A stretch of DNA of 64,000 bases from Dipylidium caninum (taxonomy: Eukaryota > Platyhelminthes > Cestoda > Cyclophyllidea > Dipylidiidae): positions 1,612,001-1,676,000 of the forward strand of contig QEYB01001046.1 in assembly GCA_017562135.1 (NCBI GenBank), written 5' to 3'. This document shows positions 20,801 through 34,905 of the stretch, piece by piece. Position 1 is the first letter of the stretch; the number at the start of each line of letters is the position of its first letter. The position numbers and the translations under genes are program-made. The notes under the pieces were generated by a model that worked only from the letters and a program-made list of their open reading frames with translations, did not search any database and was not told where the DNA came from.

Positions 20801-23800
20801 TGCTGTAATTTATGAGGTTCGATTACCGTCCACAGCTTTGTCGTTCCACTCTGCACTCGCATGGTTCGCGGTAAGTCTGATTGCCCCGACGACGTCCCCT
20901 CGCAGGACTGTCCTCAAGCTGTCCAACTCTGGATGCCCCCGTTCACCCTCGCCGGCCCCTGGGCGAGGCCACTGCAATTCATCTTTGTCTCTCGCTCGCC
21001 CAGATCCCTCCAGTGCAGGCAATAATTTCCGAGGTTTCTGCTGGTCAACGACAAAACGACCACCGTGGATGGGACGCACAGATATTCAAACCTGGCTGAC
21101 GCTGTCAACAATGTGTGTCGCCACCCACCACGCCAATCAGGTTAAACAAAGGGAGGAGGAGAGCAACACAGTTGCGGTGCGGACGATGCCGACTGCAGAC
21201 GCTTGGGACACTGTTGGCCAGGATCCTCTTCAAAGGACGCCCACTTCTGCGGTGCAACTCCTTTTCACCAGGTCGTCGTTGATGAGTGATCTGCGTCGAA
21301 GTTGCGGGAAGTCGCCCGCTCAACACTGCAATGAAGCACACTTGAATTTGACGGTTACATGAGACCGGGAGGTTGAAAATCCGCCATCACCCATCCACTG
21401 TGAACTTCCGCAAAATTTACAGAGTCAGACAATTCCACTGCCTTATGGACAGCACAACTTTTAGTTAGCAGCGCAAACTGTTGCCATGCCGCCTGATGCT
21501 TTAGTGTCGCAGCAGACAAGAGTCTTTTATCGCAGTTAATAAAACAACTGGCGAGGGAAGGCGACTCCGCGGAGTGGTCTGCGCCACTTTACCTACTCCC
21601 AAGATGGTCTTCTGCCAACCCACGTCCTCCCCTCCTGCAAACGACCACCGGTGTTGAGTTCTCACATATTCACATCCGCTCCACTTTGACTTTCTCCCGA
21701 GGGTTTTCTGTTCCTTCGTTGAGATCTTTATTAAAACGGAAAGCAAAAAGGCTGCCAAATGAAAATAGAGCACAATGCTGCACGGTGTGTTAGAAGATAA
21801 TTAAGCTTCCTTAGCATCTGTTACTTCTTTGGTGGAGCTTTTTCTGTCAACACGCTAGTCTCCCACGCGATAGTGAGTCTGTGAGTCGCGCTAATTCTTG
21901 CGTTGTCTAAGAAAGCCACAATTCACTAGTAAACTGCTAATGCACACACTTCGGCCATGCAGGCACACGTCCTCCTCGACTCTCCTCTCCTTTCCGCTTC
22001 CCCCTCGGCCTCTTCTTCCCTCTCCTTTCATAGCAATATTTCTACACTGAAGTCTTCTGATTTAATCTCCCTTCAGGCTCTAATGCGAACGTGGTGCGTG
22101 AGAGAAGCCACCTGCCGGCTTTAGAGACCAGGCAAACCTGGCTTCGGCAATGCTTTCCTTCAGGTAACTAACTCGGATGAATATCAGTATTCTCCATACT
22201 TTCTCTGGGCATTTAATTAGACTCTGCTAGAGAGGGATGCAGCTGGGAAGGGACCAGGTACTCGCGCTTCCTAAACCCGCTATTAATGACCGAGGATGTA
22301 GTAAATTCAGCTATGAAAGAAGCATTCGATTGAAGTAAGGCTTTTTTCTTTACGACCATAAATACTGATGCGGGGGAGGCCAAATTCTACGGCCACTGGC
22401 ACTGGAGCCCTCTTATATCTTCGGATTTCGTGAGAGAATAGTGGGGAAAGGGAGAAGTGCACCTCCCTCGTGTGCGCCTTGGGGCGAAGAGACGCTTGGT
22501 GGGGAGGAGGCCCGCCAGCCGCTGACTCAATCCTTCCATGCTTTCGAGGATCGTCCACACACAACGGAGGGCTGACAGTCGTTGGGAACAATTAATCATC
22601 CACAATGCCTGATAGAAAACATAATTTTTCCGACGGCAAGCAATAAGTCGCCCTAAAAACGGCAGTTGGTGTGGGGAACGAGGAGACTTAATTGCTGGCA
22701 GACCGTATAAAGACCCTTGAACTTAATTTGATTGAAAGCGGACATGATTCCCATAAAAATTCGACGTCTACCCAGGCTGTTGGAGAAATTCTTCGAGACG
22801 GCAGCGCGTGGTGCTGCCGTTTTGAGGCCTTGTTGTTATTCCAGCAAATATCTGCTGCGGGCCAGGGAAAGGGGAATATGGGATGTGCGCAGTTCACTTG
22901 CCCTGCGATGTTTTGGGGGATTTATAGGCTAGTTTAGCTTCGGTGGGAACAGGTTTTCCGCAAGCCGGACGATCAGGCAAATGAACTGTAGTTTTCAGTG
23001 CGAATGTCATTTATCAGCCGTCATTAGCCGTAAATGAAAGCCCACAAAGAGCAGGATATCTACGCTTTAATGCAGCCTGTTTCCACGTTAAAAACGAGGG
23101 AAGAAGGGGCAAGTGGAAGGGCACTTTTTGGATAAGTGCTACAGTAGGTTGACCCACATTAATGCGCAGTCGCTGGGCAAGTGGCCATCGCTTTGACCGG
23201 CCAGCTTCCGAGTGGAAGCGTCTTCCCTTCCGAGTTCTTCTATCCCAATTTGTCAAAATTGTCCGTAAAATTTTTGCGTTTCTCGAGACCCTCCTTCCAT
23301 TTACACTCGCACACACAGCAAACAGAGACAGTATGGTGGACATCGGCGCCTGGCTGCTGCGTGCTGCCCTCAAGAAAATAGCGCCACGAAGGCCGCAGTG
23401 CAGGCCGCCTTGATGTGGCGGTCCGGCGCTCAAAGCAGAAGATGGCATGAGCCCGACTGAGGGGCTGGCAACTGCTGGCCAGTGAAACAGCCCGGCACCA
23501 GGCCCATCATCAGCGGCATTGTAGTCCGCTCGAACAAGAGAGTGGCCTTCGGGCAGCGCGGAATCTTGTACAATCTCTCCTGGCCACGACCTCATTTAAA
23601 TGATAGGAGGAGCGGGACAGTCCGGGACTGGTGATTTATGGCGCCTTCCGCATTGGTGATGTTTACACCTCGATGATTTCTTGCAAATGTGCTAATTTCG
23701 ACTTCCCCTTTGAGGTGTACACTAAATTAACGTTTTATTTTTTCGCACTTATGGGCTCCTTGCTCTGCACCGGACCTCGTATCTCCGTCCTGATTTGTAC

Positions 23801-26800
23801 GCTCGGTGAGTTAATGAGTTGTTTTAATCATAAGTAATAACCACCAACGACGCTCTTGGGATGCATGCTCCGAGTCAAATGGATGAAGTGAATAAGAAAC
23901 AGAACACTTACTGCGAGAATGATACAATCGCTCCCCCACCAGACTGTTACATGAGGCTCCGACAAAACAGCCTCTGCTTACAGGCATCCAGCAAATTGTG
24001 TTTTGGCATTCACGGCTACAACCACTGTGAACACGTGAAGGCTGTGAATGCGAAGGAGCGCCCCAGCCACAACCATGTTCCGATTTCGGTTTGTGTTCGG
24101 TGGTCACAGTCTTTCAACCAGGCTGTTCGGCTTGCCTCGGTCAGGCTCCAGTGCTTCAATTATCTCATTTCGGCTAAATTCACTTAATCGCCCGTGTTGG
24201 GCTGCCCACAGTGGTGGGTACCGCAACAGGCAGGACAAAGGGACACGGTTATTCCTCCTCTCCAGACGCCCACTACCGAACCGCTCACTGAACCGATTAC
24301 TGCCCTCTCTTCCCTATTCCTTTTTGGAGTTTGATTAGCATCAAGAACTCATTTGCCCAAGAGACAGTACAATGTGCTTTGATAAGCTGGCCGGTTAATG
24401 AAACAGTGAATGCCGCTTTAATGGGGCGCCGGGAGGCATCACTAGATTATGATTAAGATAGACAAAATTGTCCTAAATGGGGCCTGGTGCATCACAGTGC
24501 CACCAGTCCACGGAAGCCCGGACTCAACTCCATTTATGGCAGCGGCGGGAAGTGGGCCCTGTGGACGGCCGAGTGAAGGGCAAAAGTGCAGACTTGCAAT
24601 GGCCGGCTGTGGCGTGTGTTGCATTGAGGCAAAATGAACTTTTATCCACCTGATTTTGAGTCGGCTCCGTGGCTACCTTTGACTTTCATGTCAAATCGAC
24701 TGGTGGCTGAAGAGATTAGACTCAGACCAGTATTTGGTCTGGGCATCCTGATTAAGGCGTAAGGGGAGAAGGAGGACACGTGGACCCCTTTGGTTTCACA
24801 CAGCCTTCGAATCGCTCAACCAACTGATCGGTCTTACTATTTTTATCCCCCAATTTTTCCTCAAAACTGCATGCACGCCGACATAAACTAGGAGTGTAAA
24901 CAGAGATCCTCTGTCTGCCTCTTCCGAGGGCCGCCACCTCCTCAACCCCAGAGCACCAAAAACACACCACTTGGGACAGAGAGTCAAGTAGTAACCGAGT
25001 TTCCCGTAGCCTGATCGAGAATTTGGAGCTTCTATGTTTGGAGATTGCAGCCTCCAAGCAGAGATTCTAGACACGGCCCCCCGACGGGGAAGCGAAAGAG
25101 TAAGGAATGGCCCACTTGGTGGCTTTGATGTACATGTGGCAAACGTTCCCACCGCACAGTGGATAGTGTGCCAGACTGGCAAAGTGGTGCTGGCGGAGGA
25201 AGACGCCCGAGGCCAGCCAGCGGTGCGACACCTCCACGGGGCTAAAGGAGTCCTTAAGCCTCACCATGTACCGACTTCAAATACTAACTCACGAGATGTA
25301 AGTAGCGATAACTGTAATAAAGTGTTACAGCTCTCCGGAGAATCTCCCGATTGTAAGTAGAATTAATTGTCTGAGATAAGTATTGTGGCTTTGGTTATCT
25401 GATATGCGCAATTTCGTTGTTTCCACCTGCGTTGGCCCACTTTTTAAACGAAATCTTCTTGAACCTATGCACTAAAATTGTGGCAGTGTGGAGATGTGTT
25501 GGGAGAAAATAAGTCGAATGTTGCTAAAATAGGCTCAAATATTTCTCCTGCACTACTAACCATTTCACATTCCACGTGTAAATTTGGTTAGTATGACCAT
25601 AAATCTAGATAGTCGGTGTCGAATCATCAAGTCAGCATAATGCAACTCCCGTAGATGGTGGGGAGGTGAAATTCTCCCCGCAGGCTTGGTCTGTTCATCC
25701 CTCCCTACAACGCGTCTCGCCACTCCACAGCAGGACCTTCCCCACAGCGGCCCCCCAGCGGTGGCGTTCAGCCCCGAGGTAGGCCTTTTCGCCACCAGTC
25801 CCCAACCGTCTCGAGGGCACAACATAAATCCCCACTCAGACCCATAACACCTCACATCGCCTTTGAGGAGGACTTAGAGTCTAAACAAAACACCTCCCCA
25901 CTCAGTAGATCGAACGCCCACTCAGAGCCTCTCCGAGCAGACCCTTAAGGTATTTCGATGGCAGAGCAGATGCTGGCGGTTATGGAGTGGCAACACCAGC
26001 TATTTGTTCCGAAAGAGCGAGGCGCTCCACTCGAGTAGTTGCGGTGCTCAACACTTCCTCGGGAAAACATTCTCCCGCAAACAAGTGCGCTGACAGGTTG
26101 ATGTGATGCTGAGGTTCTAACGGGAGGAAAAATTGGCCCAAGTGTACCGCACTCATTAAGGTATTCACTGGAGACAGGATGAAGCAGACAGAAACTTGTT
26201 CATCATTCGTGTAAAAATTATAAAAGAATGGCAGTTCGGCACCGAGGCTTTAAGTGCCAAAGTTGGAGTGCCACAGGAGAATAGGAAACGGAGATCCTGA
26301 CGGGTTTCTCATTTGGGGAAAACTGCGTGGAAGGCGTGAGAAGCAGTGCTTGATGCCATTTTATGGGTGAAGGGGCAGGGAACCTCAACCAGGCGCGGGC
26401 ACCGCATCACTAAAGAGCATGGGCCGAGGGGATAAAAGAGCCCGAAAGCAGGGTTTCTTCCCTGCTCCCGCCTTTGCCCCGAAGCGCTCTTCCCCTCCCG
26501 CCCGACATTTCGGGAAGCTCATTAACTTTCAAACAGGAAGTATGACTTTTTGCCGTCCAAGTTAAAACCAAAACAATGCATGCACCTCGTTTCATAAATT
26601 ACCTCGCCCTTGTATTTACTGGTCAGTAGCAAAAAGGGCGGCGTACAAGCTCATGCTGCGGAAAAAACATTGTAAAATTAGAATTAAGTAAAGAGAGTAT
26701 TATCAATATAGATGAAAACATCGGGGTGGAAATTGTATGCAGTTGAGGGGTCCTTTGAACTCTGCCGAATACATCCGCTGTCCTTGAGGCTCCGCCTTCC

Positions 26801-29800
26801 TCCCACGCCTTCTTCCACGCGGTTGCTCCCTCAGTTGGTTGCCGACTTCCTCCCCGTTCCGGTCAGCTCCTCGGTTCGCAAATGCTGGGTGTTCGTCCCC
26901 TGACGACTACCATCTGTGTTTTCTACGCTCACAAACTTAAAATACCTTAAGTTAGTGCTCTCGCCTAAGGACACCTAGGTGCTGCGGATCTTCTTTCTGT
27001 ATACTGCGGTAGCACTCTCTTAAAGGCGTCGACTACTTTGCCTGCCCGACGTTCCCGTGGACGGCGAAGGCAAGAGGTCTCGGGCATCACCTCTGATCAG
27101 GAAATTTCAGCTATAGGTAAAGCGGCCACCAAAAGTAGCAGGTTGGGATGGAGAAACGGCTGTAAAATTATCACATCCCCATGGCTGTTTGAACCACCAG
27201 TCTTTTACTCTGGGTGTCTGCTGTCCTGCACTGACTGCCATCGAGAGAAGCCCTCACAACCCCGGAGCCGGCAATAACTAAAAGTGTCTGTACACTCATT
27301 TGACTCTGTTTGAGTAAAATCGCAACTTCTGCGTGTTTATTTTTAGAGACTAGTGAAGGCGGGCCAATGATGCAAAAGTCGCCGAGTTGTCAGGTCTGCG
27401 ATTCGAGCAACCCCCACCAAAGTAGGCTTGCATGCTCCCTAGTCTGGCAGACATTGCCTCATGATGGACGTTTTTAAAAGAACCTTCCTTCTCCCTGCTG
27501 GTAAGAGCTACAGACTGGAGTTGCTGAGGTTTTAGTCTGAGGTGTAGGGCACGCATCTCCACGGTTTTGGCCCGTCTGCGACTGCAAAATGCCTTGTGGC
27601 CGTCTTCGGCGCCCTTCGTCAAGCGGCCTCAGTCATATACTTCTTCCTTCCCACTTAGCGACCAAATCACCGGTGTGAAATGTCTAAGCATCGTTTTGGT
27701 GAGTGGACGATGCACACATGCACAATAAAACGACCATTCCGCTTTCAATCGCACTCACCGCAAGGCAATTAAAAACTTAGCGTGGCATGAAGGGGGTTAA
27801 GGTGGCCCGAGTTATGGCACCAGCGCCAGCCGTCGGGCGCGCCTACGGCCAGATGAATCACGGGTCGCCCCTTCCCGTCCCCGTCGCCGTCTCCGCCCCC
27901 TTAGCCGCCCGCCCGCCCCAGCCGCCATGGTTCGTCGGTCACTTCACCGTGAGAATGTGTGACGCAGACTTCTACTTAGCTGCCGTGGCCACCGACCTCT
28001 CCGTCCCCTTAAGTCGAGCGGTTATTATCACGGGGACGTTAAGAAAGGGCAAGTGGCCGTCCTGAGGCGTCCGTGGCTTGGCGCCGAACACCTTTAGTTG
28101 GGCGAGAGAGCGCTTGAAGGCAGTAGCGCCACCGCCGAACTCTCGCCCAACCAACCATGCATTAGTGTTGATGCTGGCCTAACCATTTAACGCGAGAATT
28201 CCTATGGGGAAGTGGCATTTTGGTAAGTGACAGTTGATTATAAGCGATGATGGCAGAAGTTGCGAAGACGTCCTTGCTCCAGCCTCGAAAGCAAGCAGTG
28301 CCCCGTCCTGCCGACGTGCTCCTCTCCACGCTGCAGTGACATGGTCCTGCGCCCGTCTTCTTCCCCCAAGTCTCCCACAATCCTTGTGCGTGCACCTTCG
28401 CCGTAGACATTTTTTGAGACACGTACGCCGATGTTTTCGATTTATTCTGACTAGACTAAAGTAGAAATGATTAATTAATTGTGAGCGTGTCTAAGAAGTC
28501 ATCTTTTACCGTACACCCAGCCTCTAGCCGAGGCGAACTTACCACTGGGGCAAAGCAACAACAACAGCAAGCAGACACGAGGCTCTAAGGGAGAGCATGT
28601 CTTGTACGGCCGGGGTATTCGAGACGCCGTTGGTAAGAGTCGGATCTTCACTTCTCCTACAATGGCAAGAAATTTACCAGCTGAAAGTAAATTACACGGT
28701 GGTAGGAGGACATCCATGTGCCCGTGGAGTAAACACGAAGGCGCCGAAAGTCGGCTCAAAATTCTCTTTTCCTCTCAGCTTGAGACGCAAAAGTTGCAGT
28801 GCATATCCACCAGGAAAAAGCTCCTCCAGGTCTTTTTCAAGTAGCCGCCTGCAATCTCAGTCGAGATGTAATTATTGCAATAAGAGGAGGAGATGGAGGG
28901 GACACCATCCACCGGCGTCATCCACCCGGCACAAGTTAACAAAAATACTTCAATCATCGGCAATTGCTGCAAATTGGGTACGTAGTGGAGTCATTTGTCT
29001 TTTCGCTCAAAAACTGTCATCTCGAGTGAAGGAAAACACTCGTCCTTGGGTGTCGGGCTAATTGGCGTCCCGATCCTCTCCACAGAAGACCTCTAATTGA
29101 CGGATTGGCGACGTGCGCTCGGTCTGACCACTGGGACCCTCTAGGCGGCCCGCCCCACTCCCTCGCTCGTCCGCGTGCGGCTCACTGCCACTGCAATGCT
29201 AATAATGCAACAAAAAAGAACACTTAAGTTGGTATGACTTGGGAGTGGCAAATGATTCGATGCTACCACTGACGTAGTATTCGCCATAAAGACTGTGGGA
29301 TTTTGTCAGTCCTTCTATTTTCCTGTGACTTAATTCCGCTGCCTCCCTCGACCGCGCGGCGTCTCGGCGACATTCGCCAACAATTCGACATGCCCTCACG
29401 TCCGTCTATTTCGACGCGGTGGATGGGAGCTTTAAAGCACCAGTTACACACCTAAATGGGACATTTTGGCTCACAGAGACAGCGGGTTGAGTTTCATTCC
29501 TTCGCGACAAAGATTGTTCCGAGACTCGAAAGTAATCAAGTAACATCTTTCGCACGTCATTCTTACTTTTGCCGTCTTAAGTTATAGTAAAGATACAAGT
29601 CGGACGTCCCACCTTCGTTTGAGCAGCATACCACAACTATGGGCATTGAAATGCCATTTTCGTTTGTCCATAGTAAACAGCCCCGTCAGATGTGTAAAGA
29701 GGGGAAATAGGGCGGAATGGGATATTAGTTGCGCTGAAAATTGAACCCATCGGGCTAGTCAGTGTGGTCTCCATCTCCTCGTGTCAACAACCCGTCAACC

Positions 29801-32800
29801 CTCTCATCTAATATTAATAGACCATCAACTCAGTTCGACTTACGGCAGTCTGAGGGGTGACTGGAGACTGTCGTTAGCTCTCGGCTTTCAGTGGTTCGGG
29901 TGCTTCGTCTGAATGGCAAGGAGATGGACGCTCTCGGGGCGGTGCACGTGCTTACGGGGATCTCAGTTCAGAGATCGGCGTTGAAGGTGGCGGGGCAGAC
30001 CCAGTCGCAGTCGAGAGTGAAAGCAACCAATGGGGATGCGTCCAGAAAATAATTGGGGGGACGCTGAAGTGCGGCCACCGCTGCGCGACCCTCCCTTCAT
30101 CGCTGCCACACCGTGGATGGTAGTCCTCGCTGCCGAGGCGGAACTTGTTCTGGAAGCGGGTGCTCAAACTGAGCGTCTTAGGTTGTCCCCACAGCAGCGC
30201 AGCCACTTTCTCAAATGTCGTTCTCCCCACCGGTGTGGCCTGGAGTATTTTGAGATAAAGAAGTTTAACAACACAATAAAATTCCCTTAGCGTGGCTATA
30301 GAGTGTGAATTTGGTTATGGTGTCACCTGAAAAAAAGTGGTCCTTTTTCCTACCACTCACAATAAAGAATTTCCAAAATGAATGGAAGGGCCTCCGGTTT
30401 TCACTGAAACCGGATATGGACCGATTTAGCTCGGTGTCCAAGGCTTACGCGGTCACCACGACCGCATGGACGAAATAGCAGCGCGAGGAAGGGGCGAAAG
30501 CCCGCTCCACATCCCCCGACAGCGGGCCACTGCCCGTGGCGGGCGGAGGAGGAACAACACGGTTCAAGCCAATCAAGCAACCTCGAAGTGCGAAAAATAT
30601 AACTCTAGTAAGAAGGAGTAGAAATATATAAATCAAGATCCGAAAGCGTGCTACGAAAGTGGTGAGGACTTTTTGAGCCACTCGCAATAATCCGCCATTT
30701 GCCAGTGCTACACCGAGAAATTTAATTTGCAACAATGAGGAGCATTTATCTCGAGGCGAACGGAGCGCGACCGCAGTGCCTTCCCTGCTCGAACGATTGA
30801 CCGTTTGTCAAAAAAGGCATTATGAACAGTGTCGTTGGGGGAATATCACAAGGGTGGGTGAAGTTTCCTCTGCTGGACGTAAGATAACCCTCGTGTCAAC
30901 TCACCTTCATGAATTAGGAAACAGTTTGGTGCAGACGGCAGCAGGTGTGAGAGGCGAAGCTTCGGTTGCTAGCTCAAAATGGATTAGGAAAGGAAAGTTG
31001 GACAGGGGATCCGAGTCGGGTCGAGTCGAGTCGAGCCGAGGAGATGGTGAAAGTCCATCTCCTCTGATCACCACGTCGAGGTGACAATCCATCTGTTCTC
31101 CGAAACATTCTTCTAAACACGTCCCCAAATTTCTATAAGTTTCTGGACTTTTTATGTCGTCTTAGAGCCTCCTGTATAAAACTCTTACTCGATCCCCTAA
31201 TCCACTCGGCCGTTGCCATCTCTTTAAGGCTTTGCGACATCCCCACTGGCTCCTCGTGTCGCTGGCCATTTCTGCCCTTCGTGCCATGTTGTGAGCCCCA
31301 GTCGGCCTCCCTGTCCGTGGGGCTGAGAGAACGAGCCCTTTGCCACCAATTAGCAAATCGAGTATTTCATGAACCCGTAGTCACCACGAAGCAGCTCTCG
31401 TCATACCGCCGTGCCGACCGTGAGAGTTTGAGCTGTGACAAAGCGGCTTCTGCAGTGCGTGGAAGGTGAGGGGCGCAAACGACGCATCAGTGACTTCTTC
31501 ATTGGTGCAAAACACCAAAAGTTCGTCTCGCCTCGGTCGAGGCCCTGAAGTTGGCCCTGGTAGCTTTAGCATTTCTAAGGTTACTTCGGGAATCAGCAGT
31601 AATACAGACTGGTAAACAAGCGGATTCCTGTTTTTTTACGGCTTTTTGGGTCAAGTCTACGCAAAACTTAGCCTTCCCCCGCGGCTGTAAAACTGCCCAG
31701 AGCAGAGGAGGTGGTCCAGCCGGTGTTGCCTAATTAGCTTAACACCGTGGATAAATCAACGCTGGCGGTCGCTGATACACCTAAAGTGCAAACAGCGTGT
31801 GAAATGGCAAAAGGACAGGTCTTTATTACTTCACCACGGAGGTTTCCCACGGGGATAAGCCATTCTGCTGTTTGCCCCAAAGCCTGTCTGCACATTTTCA
31901 ATGGTCTTTGGCCACGTCCAAATACCCTGGGATGGCAGACTCCTCTCACCAGATACTCAGGCGCGCATTTCGCTCAGCCGTGCTTCCCCCACTGCGTAGC
32001 AGTCAAATGTCAAAACGAGGTTGCGTTGACTATGCAGTGCACTCGACAGTTTTCACAATCGAGTCTTCCTACTCGTGTAATTCGAGCAGACGCCTGAAGT
32101 TTTATGCGACGCCAATTCGGGTGTATTCAACCCTCCCGCCTATCATTGAAAACACTCTTTTTATGGCATGAGTAGAGCAAATTGAGGAGACCCACTTTTG
32201 GGGATTATGAAAATTGACTCGTTGTGCAGCGTGGAAATGGGTGGGTGGGGAGGAACCTCCGACATCTGCGGGGGCACTCTGTGGCTTTCTCCTCCTTCCC
32301 ACTCGCATCACCATTGTCTAGTCACATGCAGGACGAAAATGCGCAAGCGAGAGTATTTAGTTCTCTTGTCAGCCGCTTGTAGGGATTGTTTTTCACTACT
32401 GCCCAGGAGTCGGCCACTTCCCTGCTTTGTCCATCACTACACCGCATTTTAAATTGTCCACTCATTAAACATGTAAACTCGTTTCCCCTTGCTCATATTG
32501 GCCTTAAGAGTCCTGACTTCTAACATTAAGAATGAAAATGGCAAAAAAGTTAAATCGCTGGTATGTGTTGTAAAATATTTATGGAATGCTTACGACGCGT
32601 TACTTTAAGGGGATTCATTAAAGGAGAAAGGGCGAGGAGAGACAGCAAAAGAGCCCCGAGACTGGCTCGGACACGCGTAGCCGGTCCGCGACTGCTGGCC
32701 TGCCTGATTTGGCCGGATCTGCTTCTCCGCCTCCCTACTTTACACCTGTCGGCCCCACGAGGTGTCTCACCCGTCCTCCGACAGGCGATGCCACTCAGCC

Positions 32801-32915
32801 AATCGCCCATTTGACTGTGCTCCCCGTCAACATACCCTGTCTCGCTTCCTGCAGAAGCAGGCATCGCATCAAACCCCAATGGTGAAGGTGCTCCAAATGC
32901 CTGCCGTCGGTAATT

Positions 32916-32926
32916 CCCCCCCCCCC
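32916..32926. repeat. C11 homopolymer
   Basis: An uninterrupted run of eleven C, followed 25 bases later by a G11 run at 32952-32962. The two runs are complementary and could pair as a short hairpin stem. Confidence 0.9.
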
Positions 32927-32951
32927 GAGCAGGGAGGCCCAGTGGAGGCGC

Positions 32952-32962
32952 GGGGGGGGGGG
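32952..32962. repeat. G11 homopolymer
   Basis: An uninterrupted run of eleven G, complementary to the C11 run at 32916-32926. Runs of this kind can form G-quadruplexes and are prone to length errors in sequencing. Confidence 0.9.
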
Positions 32963-33760
32963 CAACAGGCTGGCGGACCTGCGGGCGGGAGGGAGGCGGA
33001 CGGAACACACGGGCAGAACCGCCGTTTGTTATTGTCCGCAATCCTTACACCGCCTCCCCGCTCGCCTCACTGCATCCGTCCGCGCTATTGACGGCAAAGG
33101 TCTTAAAATGATGCCTATCTTTATTGCTACGAATATTATATTTCATGATATGCGCGCCCATTTCCCCCCAATATTGTGCATTACTGTATGTCTGCTTATC
33201 AAACAACGCATTTCTTCAACAGCTTTTCATGTTGCCATAGCGGAAGAGATTGACGGGTGGTGGAGAATGATGCCCTGCCACAAGCTGGAAATTCATTTTT
33301 CTAGAGACCCGAGGCGAGAGAGAGACTGCCCCTCCATGCCACCTCGACAAGGGCCGCCATGTAAGTTTGTCACATCGGCCGACGACACGGGTAAGTGAAT
33401 GGGTTTGATAAAATTTTCTCCGCCTGTTAAAATTTCATCTCTCCCCCCTCCCATTCCCGGTGAGATGAGAGCCTTCAAGTCGGGATTTTCTCTTCCACCA
33501 CCGGCATGTCGCTGTTTTTTGAAGCATTTTTCGCATTGAGGACTAGAGGAATGGGGTTTCGGCACTGATCAGTGTCAAACGCGAGGGACACAATTTCAGC
33601 GTACTAAAAGGAGTACCGATTTCGTAGGACGCATCAGTGACCTCGCTGTAATAATTGCAATTTTAAAACCAAGTTTTATTTCAGAACTTTGGGATGTAAA
33701 CACTTGCGTAAACGCGTCACTTAATGTTTTGCAATAGGAGGCGGCGGTAGAAGCAGCAGC

Positions 33761-33790
33761 GGAGGCGGAGGCGGAGGCGGAGGCAGGGGC
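33761..33790. repeat. GGAGGC hexamer repeat
   Basis: About five copies of a GGAGGC/GGCGGA hexamer, continuing into a less regular G-rich stretch to about 33810. Ala/Ser-rich frames crossing it on the minus strand are low-complexity shadows. Confidence 0.75.
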
Positions 33791-34894
33791 GGAGGGCGAG
33801 GCGAAGGCAGGAAAGTTTCGCTTTTGCATGGCCATCGAATATCCTACCTACGGATACCCAGAGGCTCTCCACCGCGCCTGCATCGTCCAAAAACTCGGCG
33901 AAAGCAAAATACTGCCATTTTGCGCGGACAGGAAGAAGGCAACGCCGACAGCGGAGACTGAGGCGTTATTGTAAACGGTGGACCGCTAATACTAGTCAAC
34001 AGCAGTAGAATTACGTTAGGTGTGGTTGAGCACAACCTATTGCCTCTAGCCCTCCACAAAAGCAGAGGTCCGAGCCTCTCTTGTCCGTGTCTATGGATTT
34101 GCCGACTGGCCGGGTATCTTCAAGCGCCGGCAGCACAAGCAGACCTCCTCGCCCCGAGCATAGCTGGCCATTTAATAGCCTTGACATTTTGAATACTCCG
34201 GTGACAACATCCAGCTGTGACATTTAAATGGAGAGTTATTATTATCTTCCGAACAATTTCATCAATTAAGCTGTAATGGCAAGTGGACAATCGTACAGCA
34301 TCACACCTGAAAGCGAATCTGGTGGTAGGCGGAGTTGGACGATGGGCGGGAGGACGAGGCGCAAAAATTGGTGGCGTATATTTGGAGGAAAAAGAACGCC
34401 TCTTTCCACCGCTCCGCCCACGTGCCCCAGTGAACAGAGGGCCGCCCGGTCTCGAAGCGCCTCTGGTCACACTTCACCCTTTCTCATGCGATGGGGAAAG
34501 AAGCCGTGTAACAGTTGGTCCCATTGGCCTGAGCTCATGTGAGCAGATCCGCCCGTGTTACACGGTGCTGGACAAACCTGTCGGGTCTCCGCCTTCTCCC
34601 ACGGGAGTGAACAACGCTTGGCCTTCGTGGCTAAATTGAGTGATGTATCCAAACGCATTGATATGCGCTGTAGTCAAAAACCATTCGTCTACCGTATGAA
34701 GTGGGGGTTACCGGAGCACAACCAGTTTCTGAAGACTGCGGAGGTGGTTTAACCTCCTAATTTTCTTCTTCTTCGCTGTGACTGATACCTTAGCGACTCG
34801 CCGCTTGACAGCCGACGCAGTGGCCACTTTGTCGCCGTCGCGACGGGGTGACAGGCCCTCGGGCCAGTTGACAAATGCGGCATTGCTTTCAAGG

Positions 34895-34905
34895 CCCCCC
34901 CCCCC
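34895..34905. repeat. C11 homopolymer
   Basis: An uninterrupted run of eleven C in the gene-poor GC-rich tract, the same length as the runs at 32916, 32952 and 41754. Confidence 0.9.

Noticed and set aside
20796..21362. Open frame of 188 codons on the plus strand
   Set aside because: The composition is rich in Ser, Pro, Arg and Thr; frames on the other strand overlap it, and there is no family similarity.
23014..23595. Open frame of 193 codons on the minus strand
   Set aside because: GC-rich context makes long frames likely, the opposite strand is also open, and no domain, signal peptide or splice partner is visible.
32550..33041. Open frame of 163 codons on the minus strand
   Set aside because: It crosses both 11-base homopolymers and reads as Pro/Arg low complexity.
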